The notes beneath the pieces were generated by a model. The model was not told the DNA's origin. It was given only the letters and a program-made list of their open reading frames with translations, and searched no databases. Both the position numbers and the translations under genes were made by a program. DNA of 28,897 nucleotides from UMGS1470 sp051889215. Its GTDB lineage: Bacteria > Bacillota > Clostridia > Christensenellales > UBA1242. The stretch is from positions 1 to 28,897 of the forward strand of contig JBJFDC010000049.1 of assembly GCA_051889215.1 (NCBI GenBank), read 5' to 3'. Within the stretch, counting starts at the first letter, position 1, and each line of letters starts with the position of its first letter. Shown here piece by piece: positions 1 through 8,347 of the stretch.

Positions 1-1
1 T

Positions 2-1531
2 GTGCCAGACATATCATATCTTGTTGCAAACAAATCAAAAATCAAGGCGATTGTTCTCACTCATGGACACGAGGACCATATTGGAGGTCTTCCATATGTT
101 CTCAACGAAATCAATGCGCCACTCTATGGTTCACGACTCACTCTTGGACTTGTCGAAAACAAAATGAAAGAATTTCCAAAAATCAAATATAAAGCAGTTT
201 CTGTCAAACCGAGAAATGTGCTCAAACTTGGAAATATGTCTGTTGAGTTCATCAAAGTCAGTCACTCCATTGCAGGTTCAATGGCACTTTGCATCAACAC
301 GCCTGTTGGCAACATCATTCATACTGGCGACTTCAAGATTGATTTTCAACCAATCGATGGTTGCATGACAGACTTGATTCGCTTTGGCGAACTTGGAAAG
401 AAAGGTGTTTCACTTCTTCTTTGCGAGAGCACAAATGTTTGTCGCGAAGGATATTCAATGAGTGAAAGCAAGGTTGGCAAAACTCTCAATGACCTGTTCG
501 ACAAAAATCCAGACAAGAGAATTTTTGTTGCGACTTTTGCATCAAACATACATCGCATGCAACAAATTATGGATATTGCCGAAGCGCACGGAAGGAAGGT
601 TGCATTTTCTGGACGCAGCATGATAAACATTTCTGAAACTGCCATGAAACTCGGCGAACTTCGATTTAATCGCGAAAATGTTATTGATATTGACAAAATT
701 GATAAATTTGCCGACAAAGAGCTTTGCATTGTCACGACAGGCAGCCAAGGAGAGCCAATGAGCGCTTTGCGCCGCATGGCAAACGACAATTTCCCAAAAA
801 TTAAACTTGGTGACGGAGACCTCATCATCTTTTCGTCATCTCCAATTCCTGGAAACGAAAAGAGCGTTTATTCAGTGATTAACGCACTCTATAAAAAAGG
901 TGCAGATGTCATATATGACGAACTTGCCGAAGTTCACGCATCAGGTCACGCGTGCCAAGAAGAACTCAAAACAATGCATGCACTTGTTAACCCAAAATTC
1001 TTTATGCCAGTGCATGGCGAATATCGTCATCTCAAACGTCATGAAGAGTTGGCTTTGAGCATGGGAATGTCAAAAAACGAGATTATTCTTCCTGACCTTG
1101 GAATGCAGGTTGAACTTGGCGAAAACTATATGAAGAAATGCGGAATGGTCACCGCGGGACAGCGTCTGATTGACGGGTCGGGTGTTGGAGATATGACGAG
1201 CAATGTTCTTCGCGACAGACTCCAACTTTCGGAAGAGGGAATGTGTGTTGTCGCACTAGACATCAAACGCGACGGACTCTCTTTTTCTTGCGAGCCATGC
1301 ATAATCACTCGCGGACTTGTTTATGACGAAGAAGCAGAACAACTTATTGCAGACGCAAAGTCATTCATTCTTCAAAATCTTGCTGATGGCGACATTCTCA
1401 ACCTTGAACTTAATGAAATGAAGAATGCAATCAAAAAACTCATGTCATCTTTTATTTTCAAGCGAACAAAGCGCCGCCCAATGATATTCACTCTTGTTTT
1501 TATGAGCGGTGAGGAGGGAGCAAATGACTGA
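2..1531 (+). CDS. rnj: Ribonuclease J (5' end cut off by window edge)
   Basis: Ribonuclease J is a cytoplasmic metallo-beta-lactamase/beta-CASP ribonuclease with 5'-3' exonuclease and endonuclease activity, central to mRNA decay and rRNA maturation in Bacillota. The reading frame is open from the first bases, and the usual first 45 or so residues (family length about 555) are missing, so the true start lies upstream. The metal-binding motif THGHEDHIGG is at about residues 20-29 of the visible part. It is followed by the HTGDFKID motif near 107 and the beta-CASP motif PVHGEYRHLKRHEE near 338. A C-terminal region typical of RNase J follows. The stop overlaps the start of the next gene by 8 bases, so the two are translationally coupled. 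Whether it is RnjA or RnjB cannot be decided from this fragment. Confidence 0.93.
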   Translation: MPDISYLVANKSKIKAIVLTHGHEDHIGGLPYVLNEINAPLYGSRLTLGLVENKMKEFPKIKYKAVSVKPRNVLKLGNMSVEFIKVSHSIAGSMALCINTPVGNIIHTGDFKIDFQPIDGCMTDLIRFGELGKKGVSLLLCESTNVCREGYSMSESKVGKTLNDLFDKNPDKRIFVATFASNIHRMQQIMDIAEAHGRKVAFSGRSMINISETAMKLGELRFNRENVIDIDKIDKFADKELCIVTTGSQGEPMSALRRMANDNFPKIKLGDGDLIIFSSSPIPGNEKSVYSVINALYKKGADVIYDELAEVHASGHACQEELKTMHALVNPKFFMPVHGEYRHLKRHEELALSMGMSKNEIILPDLGMQVELGENYMKKCGMVTAGQRLIDGSGVGDMTSNVLRDRLQLSEEGMCVVALDIKRDGLSFSCEPCIITRGLVYDEEAEQLIADAKSFILQNLADGDILNLELNEMKNAIKKLMSSFIFKRTKRRPMIFTLVFMSGEEGAND

Positions 1532-1985
1532 AGACAATCTCGACCTTGAAATGAACACAGCGGGAATTAATATGGAACTCTCTTTTCTTTCAAGCGAGTG
1601 CAAACCCAAAAACATATTGACCGTTGAAATCACAAATCCAAACGACATCGTCTCGCTCGTCCTCAATGGCGATGACAATGCACTTATCACCGCAACTGAT
1701 TGCGACAGTGCGACATATGAGAATGTGCGTGAGGCATTTGAAAAATATGATATCTTGCCAAGACTTAATTTCTACACTGGTGAACCAGAAGAAATTTTGC
1801 CTTGGATTGAGGGCAAGTTTGACCTTATTGTTCTTGCCGCTCCTGTTGAAGAGGAACTTTTGGAGGCCTTGCTTGCTGACGGCGGAAAAGTTGCAATTGA
1901 GAGAAGCATTTTGGGCGAATGTGACATGTGTTGCTTTGAACAAACATCAATCGAAAATGTAAGAAACTATTATATTTTTAAATAA
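1524..1985 (+). CDS. Degenerate class I methyltransferase-fold protein (O-methyltransferase/TrmR-like, SAM motif lost)
   Basis: This is a 153-residue protein of uncertain function. ATG 1524 is chosen because GGAGGGAG sits 3-4 bases upstream. The GTG at 1509 is in frame but lies within the end of rnj. By eye, the order of elements matches a Rossmann O-methyltransferase of the TrmR/YrrM type. A lead-in PKNIL (28-32) would precede motif I. An acidic residue follows strand 2 (D59), then YENVREAFEKY and GEPEEILP (86-93), then GKFDLIVL (97-104) and a GGKVAIE strand (120-126). The glycine-rich SAM loop expected after PKNIL is replaced by TVEITNPNDIVSLVL, which has no glycine. The C-terminal third is also short: family members are about 210 residues. 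I infer that it does not bind SAM in the usual way. It could be a pseudoenzyme, a gene in decay, or an unrelated Rossmann protein. It overlaps rnj by 8 bases. Confidence 0.6.
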   Translation: MTEDNLDLEMNTAGINMELSFLSSECKPKNILTVEITNPNDIVSLVLNGDDNALITATDCDSATYENVREAFEKYDILPRLNFYTGEPEEILPWIEGKFDLIVLAAPVEEELLEALLADGGKVAIERSILGECDMCCFEQTSIENVRNYYIFK

Positions 1986-2002
1986 TTTTCGGCTCAAAAT
2001 TG

Positions 2003-2031
2003 TTGACAAACATGTTGTCGTGAGGTATAAC
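2003..2031 (+). promoter_or_regulatory. Sigma-A promoter of thrS
   Basis: The -35 box TTGACA (2003-2008) is a perfect consensus. A 17-base spacer separates it from the -10 box TATAAC (2026-2031). Transcription would start near 2038, just before the T-box leader. A short inverted repeat GACAA-ACATG-TTGTC (2005-2019) overlaps the -35 box, but it may be chance. Confidence 0.8.
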
Positions 2032-2037
2032 TCATTA

Positions 2038-2244
2038 TGTTTATCAATAACAGCCAGAGACAAGTAGTTCCGTTTGAGTCGCACAGAGAGGGGTCGGTTG
2101 GTGCAAGACCTGGGATAGAATGGAGGCGAAACCACTTTGACAAAGACTTATTCATAGACAAAAAGAGGAAATGCAATTTTGCATTTTGAAAAAAGGTGGA
2201 ACCACGGTAATTTATCGTCCTTTGCTTTGGCAAAGGATTTTTTT
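2038..2244 (+). ncRNA. Threonine-specific T-box riboswitch (leader of thrS)
   Basis: A T-box leader senses uncharged tRNA and controls read-through into the downstream synthetase gene. The conserved T-box core is present as AAGGTGGAACCACGG (2193-2207), a small variation on the usual TGGNACCGCG. A stem I-like segment with the AGAGAG element is near 2084. The terminator hairpin follows at 2219-2244. The sequence GAAACCACT around 2128-2136 fits a specifier loop with ACC (2131-2133) as the Thr codon, followed by a purine. ACT at 2134 is a less likely alternative. ACC predicts reading by tRNA-Thr(GGU). The TGGA bulge predicts a U discriminator base. The position directly before thrS supports threonine specificity. 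The exact stem I fold was judged by eye. Confidence 0.88.
2219..2244 (+). terminator. T-box regulatory terminator
   Basis: The stem CCTTTGC (2219-2225) pairs with GCAAAGG (2230-2236) across a TTTG loop. It is followed by ATTTTTTT. The T-box core upstream can form the competing antiterminator when uncharged tRNA-Thr is bound. Confidence 0.85.
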
Positions 2245-2284
2245 ATTCCTTTGCAAGCAAATATCAATTTTAAGGAGATTTATT

Positions 2285-4021
2285 ATGGAAAATGAAGAAA
2301 TGGAAATGATTGGCAGACACAGTCTTGCCCATGTTATGGCAAAAGCAATTATGAAGCTTTATCCAAAAACAAAACTCACAATCGGACCAGCGATTGAAGA
2401 TGGGTTTTACTATGATTTGGACACGGCTGAGTCTTTTACGGAAGATGTTTTGCCAAAAATTGAAAAAGAAATGAAAAACATCATAAACCGCAACGAAAAG
2501 TTTGTCAGACGTGAGGTTTCAAAAGCCGAAGCACTTGAGATGTTCAAAGACAATGAATACAAAACAGAGCTAATCAATGAACTTCCAGAAAATGAGGTCA
2601 TAAGCGTTTATTATCTCGGAGATGATTTTGTTGATTTGTGTCGCGGACCTCATGTTGAGAGCACGGGGAAACTCCAAAACTTTGGATATAAACTCGCAAA
2701 AATCAACGGGGCATATTGGAGAGGAAACGAAAAGAACAAGATGCTTCAAAGAGTTTATGCCTATGCCTTCAAAGACAAGAAAAAACTCGCGGACTATCTC
2801 AACATGCTTGAAGAGGCAAAAAAGCGCGACCACAGAAAATTAGGCAAAGAACAAGAACTCTTTTTCTTTGATGAAAGTGCACCTGGAATGGCATATTGGC
2901 TTCCAAAAGGTTTTACAATTCTCAACACTCTCATAAACTTCTGGAGAGAAGAACACCAAAAGAGGGGTTATCAAGAATTTTCTGGTCCACAACTCAATTC
3001 TTCAATCCTTTGGAAAACATCTGGGCACTGGGATCACTACAAAGAAGATATGTATGTCCTCAAAGACTCTGATGGCAAAGAACAGGCATTAAAACCAATG
3101 AATTGCCCAAACTCAATCAAAGTTTTTTCAAGCAAAATGAGAAGTTATAAAGACCTTCCATTGAGATTTAATGATGTTGATGTCATTCATAGAAATGAAA
3201 AATCGGGTCAACTCAACGGTCTTTTCCGTGTTAGAATGTTCCGCCAAGACGACTCGCATAACTATATCACTGAAGATCAAATCGGAAGTGAAATCAAAGA
3301 AATAATCAAGATTGCTGACTACATTTATGGTGTTTTTGGACTGGATTATCAACTCACTCTTTCAACACGTCCACAAGACTTTATGGGAGAAATTGAAACA
3401 TGGAACAGGGCTGAAAAAGACTTGCGTTCAGTGCTTGACGAACTTTGTGGGGAAGGCAACTACAGAGTGAACGAGGGAGATGGGGCATTTTATGGTCCAA
3501 AAATCGACATAAAAATGAAAGATTGTTTGGGTCGTGAATGGCAAATGGGAACGATTCAACTCGATTTCCAACTTCCATCTCGTTTTGGAATAACATATGT
3601 TGATGCTGAAGGAGAAAAGAAAACTCCAATCATGATTCACCGCGCAATTTTGGGTTCGTTTGAGAGATTTATTGGAATTATAACAGAACACTTTGCTGGT
3701 GCTTTCCCACTTTGGCTTAGTCCAGTTCAAGTTGTTGTTGCACCTCTCACGGACAGAAATGCAGACTATGCAAAAGAGGTCTATAAGAAACTCGAAGATG
3801 CAGGACTTCGTGTTGAACTTGATGACAGAAATGAAAAAATCGGATACAAAATTCGTGAATCTCAACTCATGAAAAATCCATATTTCTTGATTTTGGGAGA
3901 TGAAGAACAAAACAACAACACAATTTCCTATAGGGCAAGAAAAAATGTTCAAGAAAATGGTGTAAAACTCGACGACTTCATTGCAAAACTCAAAGAGGAA
4001 ATAAGAACATTCTCAAAATAA
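2285..4021 (+). CDS. thrS: Threonyl-tRNA synthetase lacking the N-terminal TGS domain
   Basis: This class II synthetase charges tRNA-Thr and edits Ser-tRNA-Thr. ATG 2285 follows AAGGAG; everything upstream is T-box leader, so this start is firm. At 578 residues the protein is about 60 shorter than the common 635-645. It begins directly at the N2 editing domain, so the TGS (N1) domain is absent. The editing residues are intact: H12 and H16 in HSLAHV, and C119 and H123 in DLCRGPH. The catalytic core has zinc ligands C274 (MNCPN), H325 (QDDSH) and the histidine in MIHRAILGSFER (motif 3). Motif 2 arginine is in the NGLFRVR segment. The anticodon-binding domain follows, with SPVQVVVAPL at its start. 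Expression is controlled by the T-box upstream. A terminator follows the stop. Confidence 0.96.
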   Translation: MENEEMEMIGRHSLAHVMAKAIMKLYPKTKLTIGPAIEDGFYYDLDTAESFTEDVLPKIEKEMKNIINRNEKFVRREVSKAEALEMFKDNEYKTELINELPENEVISVYYLGDDFVDLCRGPHVESTGKLQNFGYKLAKINGAYWRGNEKNKMLQRVYAYAFKDKKKLADYLNMLEEAKKRDHRKLGKEQELFFFDESAPGMAYWLPKGFTILNTLINFWREEHQKRGYQEFSGPQLNSSILWKTSGHWDHYKEDMYVLKDSDGKEQALKPMNCPNSIKVFSSKMRSYKDLPLRFNDVDVIHRNEKSGQLNGLFRVRMFRQDDSHNYITEDQIGSEIKEIIKIADYIYGVFGLDYQLTLSTRPQDFMGEIETWNRAEKDLRSVLDELCGEGNYRVNEGDGAFYGPKIDIKMKDCLGREWQMGTIQLDFQLPSRFGITYVDAEGEKKTPIMIHRAILGSFERFIGIITEHFAGAFPLWLSPVQVVVAPLTDRNADYAKEVYKKLEDAGLRVELDDRNEKIGYKIRESQLMKNPYFLILGDEEQNNNTISYRARKNVQENGVKLDDFIAKLKEEIRTFSK

Positions 4022-4034
4022 TGAATATCAAATG

Positions 4035-4067
4035 AAATTCCATGGGCGATTGCTCGTGGAATTTTTT
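4035..4067 (+). terminator. Intrinsic terminator after thrS
   Basis: AATTCCATG (4036-4044) pairs with CGTGGAATT (4055-4063), including one T-G pair. The loop is about 10 bases, and a run of six T follows at 4062-4067. It separates thrS from pcrA. Confidence 0.8.
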
Positions 4068-4100
4068 ATCAAAAACAATTTGCAAAGTGATGGGTTATGT

Positions 4101-4128
4101 TTGAAAAGTTGGGAATATGTGATATAAT
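4101..4128 (+). promoter_or_regulatory. Sigma-A promoter of pcrA-ligA, start site close to or at the start codon
   Basis: TTGAAA (4101-4106) is followed by a 16-base spacer and a perfect TATAAT (4123-4128). A TGA immediately upstream of the -10 makes it an extended -10. The pcrA ATG begins only 6 bases after the -10 box, so transcription is expected to begin at or within a base or two of the start codon. Confidence 0.75.
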
Positions 4129-4134
4129 AATTTC

Positions 4135-6318
4135 ATGAGTAAATTTGACCTACACGATTTGAATAAACAACAATATGACGCACTCGTGGAGACAGAGGGC
4201 GCTGTTTTGGTGACGGCGGGTGCAGGGAGCGGCAAAACCAAGCTTTTAACTCATCGCATCGCACATCTGATTGAAAATCTCGGTGTGTCGCCATATGAGA
4301 TTTTGGCCATCACTTTCACCAACAAAGCGGCTCGAGAGATGAAAGAGCGGGCGAGCGTTTTGTGCCCGGGTGGCGCAGATGTTTGGATTTCGACATTTCA
4401 CTCAATGTGTGTGCGAATTTTGCGTGAGAATATTCATCACCTTGAAGGGTATTCTGGCAATTTTTCCATATATTCCGACTCTGACACCGAAAAACTAATC
4501 AAAAAAATTTGTGATGAAAACAAATATGACGACAGCATAAAAAAAGATGCAATATATTACATTGAAAAAATCAAAAATCAAGATATGGATATTGAGGATT
4601 TTGTAAATGAGAATAAATATCTTGATTGTGCCAATGAAATTGTCAAAATTTATCAACAATATCAAAAAAGTTTGAAAGATAGCAATGCACTTGATTTTGA
4701 TGATTTGTTGCTCAAAACTCTTGAACTGTTTGAAACATGTCCAGAAGTGAAATCGCGTTATGCAAATCGCTTTCGCTATGTTTTGGTTGATGAATTTCAA
4801 GATACGAATGCTGTGCAAATGAAACTCATCAAACACCTCACGAGTGTCCATAAAAACGTGTTTGTTGTTGGAGATGAAGACCAATGCATCTACACATGGC
4901 GCGGTGCAAACTTTGAAAATATATATGGATTTGAAAAGTATTTTTCTGGTTGCAAAACATTTAAACTTGAACGAAATTATCGCTCCACAAAACAAATTTT
5001 GGACTCCGCAAACAAAATTATTCTAAACAACAAAGAGCGTCACCCAAAGTCACTATACACCGAAAACAATGAAGGGGATTCGGTTGAGAGCTTTGTTGGC
5101 TATGACGAAGGGGAAGAAGCGGAATTTGTCGCAAACAAAATCCAAGAACTGGTTTCAAAGTTTGGTTATTCATATTCAGATTTTGCAGTTCTCATGCGAC
5201 TTAATGCTTTGACGCTTCCATTTGAACAGAGTTTTCTCGCACACAACATTCCTCACAAAGTATTTGGCGGGTTCAAGTTTTATGAAAGACAAGAAATAAA
5301 GAACATTTTATCCTATCTCAAACTCTTTTTGAATCCAAGCGATGAAATGAGCTTTTTGCGCGTCATAAATTTCCCAAAACGCGGCATTGGGGAGGGCGCG
5401 CTCGACAAACTGCGAGCATATGCGCTTGCGCACAATCAAACTCTTTTGCAGTCTTGTGAGAGCATATCAAAACAAGATGTCCAAGGACCTTTACAAAAGA
5501 AATTTGCGGGTTTTTGGAGCACATTTGAAAAGGTGAAAAACACTGCAACAACATCTGTTGTTCAATTTGTCAAACTCGTTATTGATGCGTTTGATATTCG
5601 TTCAGCATATAATCCCGACATTGAACAAGAAAATGACAAACTCATAAACATTGACCAATTTGTGACGGCGGTTGAGGGGGCGGTGTCGAAAAAGCCAGAT
5701 CTAACACTTGGCGAGTTTGTTGAAAATGTCACTCTTGAAAGCGATGCGGACGGCATGGAAAACTCGGACAACCACGTCAAACTTGCAACAATTCATGCAG
5801 TCAAAGGTCTTGAGTTCAAAGTTGTTTTTGTTGTTGGCCTTGAAGAAAAGATTTTTCCAATCATACGCAACAACATTTCAACAAACTCTGAAATGGAAGA
5901 AGAAAGGCGACTCATGTATGTCGCAATAACGAGGGCGGAGGAAAGACTCTATCTCACTCGAACAAAATGCCGATATCTCTATGGCAAACGCGACTTTTCG
6001 AACCCTTCAAGATTTCTCACTGAACTAGGATTGGAGAGAAAAGTTGCACCTTTAATCCCAAGTGAACATCGACAAAAATTCTCTTCGTTTTGTGTTTCAA
6101 ACTTCAATAATTTCAGACAAAAAGAAAATAATAGTTTTGAAACACCAAAAAAAGATTTGTCAATATATAGGGTGGGACAAAACGTGATACACACAAGATT
6201 TGGTGCTGGAAAAATTATTTCCATTGATTTGGTTGATCGTTGTGCAGATATAAATTTTGAGAATTTTGGAACAAAAACTCTTATGCTCGACATTGCGCCA
6301 CTTGAAATTGTGAGGTGA
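4135..6318 (+). CDS. pcrA: ATP-dependent DNA helicase PcrA (UvrD/Rep family)
   Basis: PcrA is a superfamily 1A 3'-5' helicase used in repair, rolling-circle replication and resolving transcription-replication conflicts. At 727 residues it has the usual family length. The Q motif is LNKQQYDAL (9-17) and Walker A is AGAGSGKT (28-35). Motif Ia follows as TFTNKAAREMKER, motif II as VDEFQDTN, motif III as VGDEDQCIYTWRGA and motif IV as LERNYRST. The C-terminal motifs are TIHAVKGLEFKVVFVVGL and YVAITRAEERLYL. A PcrA-type C-terminal RNA polymerase-interaction domain is present (VGQNVIHTRFGAGKI). ATG 4135 is the only possible start because TGA lies in frame at 4120 and the conserved N-terminus begins at once. 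No ribosome binding site is present. ligA follows after 3 bases. Confidence 0.97.
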   Translation: MSKFDLHDLNKQQYDALVETEGAVLVTAGAGSGKTKLLTHRIAHLIENLGVSPYEILAITFTNKAAREMKERASVLCPGGADVWISTFHSMCVRILRENIHHLEGYSGNFSIYSDSDTEKLIKKICDENKYDDSIKKDAIYYIEKIKNQDMDIEDFVNENKYLDCANEIVKIYQQYQKSLKDSNALDFDDLLLKTLELFETCPEVKSRYANRFRYVLVDEFQDTNAVQMKLIKHLTSVHKNVFVVGDEDQCIYTWRGANFENIYGFEKYFSGCKTFKLERNYRSTKQILDSANKIILNNKERHPKSLYTENNEGDSVESFVGYDEGEEAEFVANKIQELVSKFGYSYSDFAVLMRLNALTLPFEQSFLAHNIPHKVFGGFKFYERQEIKNILSYLKLFLNPSDEMSFLRVINFPKRGIGEGALDKLRAYALAHNQTLLQSCESISKQDVQGPLQKKFAGFWSTFEKVKNTATTSVVQFVKLVIDAFDIRSAYNPDIEQENDKLINIDQFVTAVEGAVSKKPDLTLGEFVENVTLESDADGMENSDNHVKLATIHAVKGLEFKVVFVVGLEEKIFPIIRNNISTNSEMEEERRLMYVAITRAEERLYLTRTKCRYLYGKRDFSNPSRFLTELGLERKVAPLIPSEHRQKFSSFCVSNFNNFRQKENNSFETPKKDLSIYRVGQNVIHTRFGAGKIISIDLVDRCADINFENFGTKTLMLDIAPLEIVR

Positions 6319-6321
6319 AAA

Positions 6322-8268
6322 ATGAAACTTGACGAAATGAAAAAACTGGTTGACGAACTCAATGTTCATTGTCATAACTACTATGTTCTTGACAAGCCAA
6401 CAATCGCTGATGCGGACTATGACAAGATGTATGACAAACTCATTGCACTTGAAAAAGAAACAGGTGTTGTTCTTCCAAACTCACCATCTCTCCGCGTTGG
6501 CGGTGAGGTGCTTTCTGGCTTCAAGAAATACAATCACAAAAACCCTTTGTTTTCGCTTGATAAATGCCAAACAATTTCAGAGGTCGAAAAGTGGCTTCGT
6601 GACATGAAGAAAGCCGTGCCAGACGCAAGGTTTTCTTTGGAATATAAGTTTGACGGACTTTCAATCGTCATTGTCTATGAAGATGGAATTTTGACCCAAG
6701 CGGGGACGCGCGGAAATGGAAGAGTTGGTGAAGATGTGACCGAACAAGTTCGAACAATCCAAAGTGTTCCTTTGTCAATTCCATTCAAAGGTCGTCTCAT
6801 TGTTCAGGGCGAGGGAATGATAACGCTTTCAAATCTAAAAAAATATAACCAAACGGCAAGTGAACCTTTGAAAAATGCGCGCAATGCGGTTGCAGGTGCA
6901 ATAAGAAATCTTGACCCAAAAGTCACCGCCGCTCGTCGTCTTGATTTTTTTGCTTACGCCATAAATTATATTGACAAAAAAGAGTTTTCAACCCAGCAAG
7001 AAATCCACGATTTTCTTGTTGCAAATGGATTTAAAACGGGAAGTTTCTACAAGACTGTCAAAGATATTGAAGAAATAAAGGCGGAGATTGACAGGGTTGA
7101 CAAAATCAAAGGCGACCTTGACATTTTGATTGACGGCATGGTGCTCAAACTCGACCAAGTTGCTCCACGTGAGGCGATTGGTTGGACTGCAAAATTCCCA
7201 AAGTGGGCGGTTGCATACAAGTTTGCGCCGGTTGAGGTGACGAGCTTGCTCAAAGACATTATTTGGCAGGTTGGAAGAACCGGCAAACTCACGCCTATCG
7301 CCGTTGTTGACCCAGTCACACTTGCTGGGGCAACTGTCACGCGTGCAACACTCAACAACATGGGCGACATTGAGCGCAAAAAAGTCAAGATTGGTTCAAC
7401 TGTTTTCATCAGACGCAGCAATGAGGTCATTCCAGAGATTTTGTCCATTGCACAAGAGTTGCCAAACTCGATTGAAATTGAAAAACCAACTCATTGTCCG
7501 GTGTGTGGTCACGAACTTGTTGAAATTGGTGCAAATTTGTTTTGTCCAAACAAAGAGCGTTGCGGGAAGCAGATAATCAACAAACTCACACATTTTTGTT
7601 CAAAAGAGGCGTTTGACATTGAGGGACTGAGCATAAAGACAATTGAGCAACTAAATTCTGAACTTGGGGTTGAAAAACATTATCAGATTTTCGACCTAAA
7701 AAAAGACGATTTATTTGTGCTTGACAGCTTCAAAGACAAAAAGTCGGAAAATATTATTTCTTCCATCGAAAACAGCAAAAATGTTCCTTTTGCGAACTTC
7801 ATCTATGCGCTTGCAATCCCAAATGTCGGAACAAAAACAAGCAAGGATTTGGCAAAAACTTTCAAATCGTTTGATGCGTTAAAAAATGCGACTTTCGAAG
7901 AGCTTTCGGCAATTCGAGATGTTGGCGACATCATGGCGCAAGGCATATTTGACTTTTTTCAAAACAAAAACAATGTTGCCGACATCAGCAAACTTTTTGA
8001 GCGCGGTGTGAACATTGTGTATGAAAATTTTTCAACTGGCGGAAAATTTGCTGGCAAAAAGTTTGTCCTCACGGGAACGCTTTCAATGTCTCGTCAAGAA
8101 GCGCAAAAAATGATTGAAAACGAGGGCGGAGAGTGCTCGTCATCTGTTTCCAAAAACACGGATTATGTGCTTGCTGGAGAAAATGCTGGCAGCAAACTTG
8201 AAAAAGCACAGTCTTTGGGTGTGAAAATAATTTTCGAACAACAATTTTTTGAGATGTTAAAAAATTAA
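6322..8268 (+). CDS. ligA: NAD-dependent DNA ligase
   Basis: LigA seals nicks in replication and repair using NAD+ as the adenylate donor. The protein has 648 residues, slightly below the common 660-670. An N-terminal Ia domain (YYVLDKPTIADADYD) binds NMN. The adenylation motif is KFDG with catalytic K109. The nucleotidyltransferase and OB domains follow. A four-cysteine zinc finger lies at about 392-415 (CPVCG, then CPNKERCG). Helix-hairpin-helix repeats include IPNVGTKTS. The C-terminal BRCT domain starts near residue 573 (FAGKKFVLTGTL). The start ATG follows GAGGTG within the pcrA stop region. Pairing with pcrA is a common Bacillota arrangement; the frequent third partner gatC is not next to it here. 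Confidence 0.97.
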   Translation: MKLDEMKKLVDELNVHCHNYYVLDKPTIADADYDKMYDKLIALEKETGVVLPNSPSLRVGGEVLSGFKKYNHKNPLFSLDKCQTISEVEKWLRDMKKAVPDARFSLEYKFDGLSIVIVYEDGILTQAGTRGNGRVGEDVTEQVRTIQSVPLSIPFKGRLIVQGEGMITLSNLKKYNQTASEPLKNARNAVAGAIRNLDPKVTAARRLDFFAYAINYIDKKEFSTQQEIHDFLVANGFKTGSFYKTVKDIEEIKAEIDRVDKIKGDLDILIDGMVLKLDQVAPREAIGWTAKFPKWAVAYKFAPVEVTSLLKDIIWQVGRTGKLTPIAVVDPVTLAGATVTRATLNNMGDIERKKVKIGSTVFIRRSNEVIPEILSIAQELPNSIEIEKPTHCPVCGHELVEIGANLFCPNKERCGKQIINKLTHFCSKEAFDIEGLSIKTIEQLNSELGVEKHYQIFDLKKDDLFVLDSFKDKKSENIISSIENSKNVPFANFIYALAIPNVGTKTSKDLAKTFKSFDALKNATFEELSAIRDVGDIMAQGIFDFFQNKNNVADISKLFERGVNIVYENFSTGGKFAGKKFVLTGTLSMSRQEAQKMIENEGGECSSSVSKNTDYVLAGENAGSKLEKAQSLGVKIIFEQQFFEMLKN

Positions 8269-8286
8269 AAAAACATAAAAAAATTA

Positions 8287-8315
8287 TTCACAAATTAAAA
8301 TTTGTGTGATATAAT
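8287..8315 (+). promoter_or_regulatory. Sigma-A promoter of rpoZ, with an internal palindrome
   Basis: TTCACA (8287-8292), a 17-base spacer and a perfect TATAAT (8310-8315) with upstream TGA (extended -10). The spacer is largely an inverted repeat, CACAAATT-AA-AATTTGTG (8289-8306), which is placed where a repressor could block RNA polymerase. The pcrA promoter shares the 11-base TGTGATATAAT. Confidence 0.75.
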
Positions 8316-8347
8316 GCGATGTAATATTTTGAAAGAGGTATATGTTT

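Noticed and set aside
2005..2019. Inverted repeat GACAA-ACATG-TTGTC over the thrS -35 box as an operator
   Set aside because: Five-base arms are short, overlap a consensus -35 that itself supplies one arm, and the gene already has a T-box.
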